Assembly (NCBI RefSeq): GCF_932526225.1
Contig: NC_064045.1
Location: 8,682,138-8,746,137, forward strand
Source of the DNA: Nematostella vectensis
Lineage: Eukaryota; Cnidaria; Anthozoa; Actiniaria; Edwardsiidae
DNA: 64,000 nucleotides
Reading direction: 5' to 3'
Each line of letters starts with the position of its first letter. Position 1 is the stretch's first letter. The notes under the pieces are model-generated. The model ran no database searches. It was not told the origin of the DNA and worked only from the letters and a program-made list of their open reading frames with translations. The position numbers were made by a program, and so were the translations under genes. Positions 62,540-64,000 of the stretch are shown here, one piece after another.

Positions 62540-64000
62540 GGTTAATGTTATGAAACAGAAATACCATTGTGCATGGGGAAGGAGGGATTTAGCATAAAAA
62601 CTGTCATAATAACATTGTACATCATACAGTAAGTCTGTAAAAGAATGGTCATAAAATGGTCATGAAAATATTGTGCAGTCATGGTGTATATCAAATTGAA
62701 ATAATAACATCGGGCATGGAAGCGGTGACATGATAAAACAGTAATAACATTGTGCAAGATGAGGGGGGGTTACATCATAATATTCCAATTAAATTTGTCA
62801 TAAAATGGCAATAATATAATCGTGCATGGGGTGGGTAATATCCTAAAATGGTAATAAATCAGAGCAGTGTAACAGGCATCGAAAAATTGGGTTGGGGCAT
62901 AAACAGTATAGTACAGAAACATCAAGAAAGTTGTGGGGCACAGCCACGCCCCTGTTGGTCATTTCCTTATCATTTTTGGAAATATTGGGGGGGGGGGCAT
63001 GTGCCCCCAATGCCCAACACTCTGCTATGGCCCCTGAAAATAAAATTGTGCAGGGGGGAAGGGTTACATTATGAGACAGTATATCTAACATTGTGCAAGG
63101 GAGGGGGTAACAAAAAAAGGCAATACTGTATAAACATTGTGCAAGGGGGAGGGGGTATGCATTGAAAAAATGGTAAAGTACAACATTGTGCAAAGGAAGG
63201 GTAACAAAAAAGGTAATAAAAACCATGTGCAAGGGGGAGGGGGGTAGCATAAAAAAAACGGTAAAGTATAACATTGTGCAAAGGAAGGGTAACAAAAGAG
63301 GGTAATAAAAACCATGTGCAAGGGGGAGTGGGGTAGCATAAAAAAATGGTAAAGTATAACATTGTGCAAAGGAAGGCTAACAAAAAAGGGTAATAAAAAC
63401 ATTGTTCAAGTGGTAGGGGGGTAGCATTAGAAAAATTTTAAAGTATAACATTATGCAAAGGAAGGTTAACAAAAAAGGGAAATAAAAACCATGTGCAAGG
63501 GGGAGGGGGTAGCATTTTAAACAAATGGTAAAGTACAACATTGTGCAAAGGAAGGGTAACAAAAAAAGGCAATACTGTATAAACATTGTGCAAGGGGGAG
63601 GGGGTATGCATTAAAAAATGGTAAAGTACAACATTGTGCAAGGGAAGGTTAACAAAAAAGGGAAATAAAAACATTGTGCAAGGGGGAGGGGGGGTAGCAT
63701 TTTAGACAAATGGTAAAGTATAACATTATGCGAAGGAAGGCTAACAAAAAAGGGAAATAAAAACACTGTGCAAGGGGGAGGGGGGTATGCATTAAAAAAT
63801 GGTAAAGTACAACATTGTGCAAAGGAAGGTTAACAAAAAAGGGCAATAAAAACATTATGCAGGGGGGAGGGGGGGAGCATTTTAAACAAATGGTAAAGTA
63901 TAACATTGTGCAAAGGAAGGGTAACAAAAAAGGGTAATAAAAACATTGTGCAAGGGGGAGGGGGGAGCATTTTAAACAAATGGTAAAGTATAACATTGTG
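62540..64000 (+). repeat. Large minisatellite upstream of SMCHD1, running off the window
   Basis: Irregular 80-110 bp units built from TAACATTGTGCAAAGGAAGG, GTAACAAAAAAGGGTAATAA and AACATTGTGCAAGGGGGAGG. It is interrupted at about 62,925-63,045 by a dispersed repeat. It probably lies in SMCHD1 intron 1. Open frames on the minus strand are repeat artefacts. Confidence 0.9.

Noticed and set aside
62843-63996. Hydrophobic minus-strand frames (PLHNVVLYHF type)
   Set aside because: They repeat with the minisatellite and have no independent support.

Overview
The window is animal genomic DNA, most likely from an anthozoan cnidarian such as a sea anemone (inference). Host genes have many short introns with GT..AG ends. 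There is a NACHT-LRR gene with a DZIP3-type HEPN start, orphan class A GPCRs, a full-scale SMCHD1 gene, and very many minisatellites, MITEs and transposon remnants.

Region 1 (1-6.3 kb) is the end of a compact, gene-dense, GC-richer virus-like element of Polinton/adintovirus type. It carries a tandem set of short Arg/Lys-rich proteins, a basic protein with a hydrophobic Gly-rich tail, a structural-looking 152-aa protein, a RING protein and two unrecognised minus-strand proteins. Promoters are TATA boxes about 40-55 bp before the ATG. Convergent gene pairs share overlapping poly(A) signals. A control region at 6.0-6.2 kb holds three perfect CRE palindromes. The RING gene seems to have two protein ends: a retained intron encodes a membrane anchor, and splicing replaces it with a basic, Pro-rich tail.

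Region 2 (6.3-12.7 kb) is AT-rich and holds a decayed hAT transposase, a GPCR fragment with a one-base frameshift, and a GPCR cut by a 200-N gap.

Region 3 (12.9-22.6 kb, and again 31.7-34.2 kb) is a recent duplication. Two copies of a block (A and B) hold a 51-bp minisatellite, an enoyl-CoA hydratase-like exon and a (TCAC)n tract. Between them lies element X1, which has a second copy X2 near 32 kb. X1 has a VLTF3-like zinc-ribbon gene broken by a small TIR insertion, plus minus-strand remnants of a membrane-type protein.

Region 4 (24.2-28.9 kb, minus) is an intact four-exon NLR gene (HEPN-NACHT-LRR, 1215 aa) whose phases all agree.

Region 5 (36.5-62.3 kb, minus) is an SMCHD1 orthologue of at least 32 exons, lacking only its first exon(s): Ubl-like start, GHKL ATPase, long Ig-like middle, coiled coil, SMC-type hinge.

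The most unusual signal is shared by SMCHD1 and the enoyl-CoA hydratase fragments. At least nine minisatellites are tandem copies of a gene's own exon edge: eight are exon-intron junctions and one is the stop-codon end of the last exon. Many repeat units keep a usable-looking splice donor.
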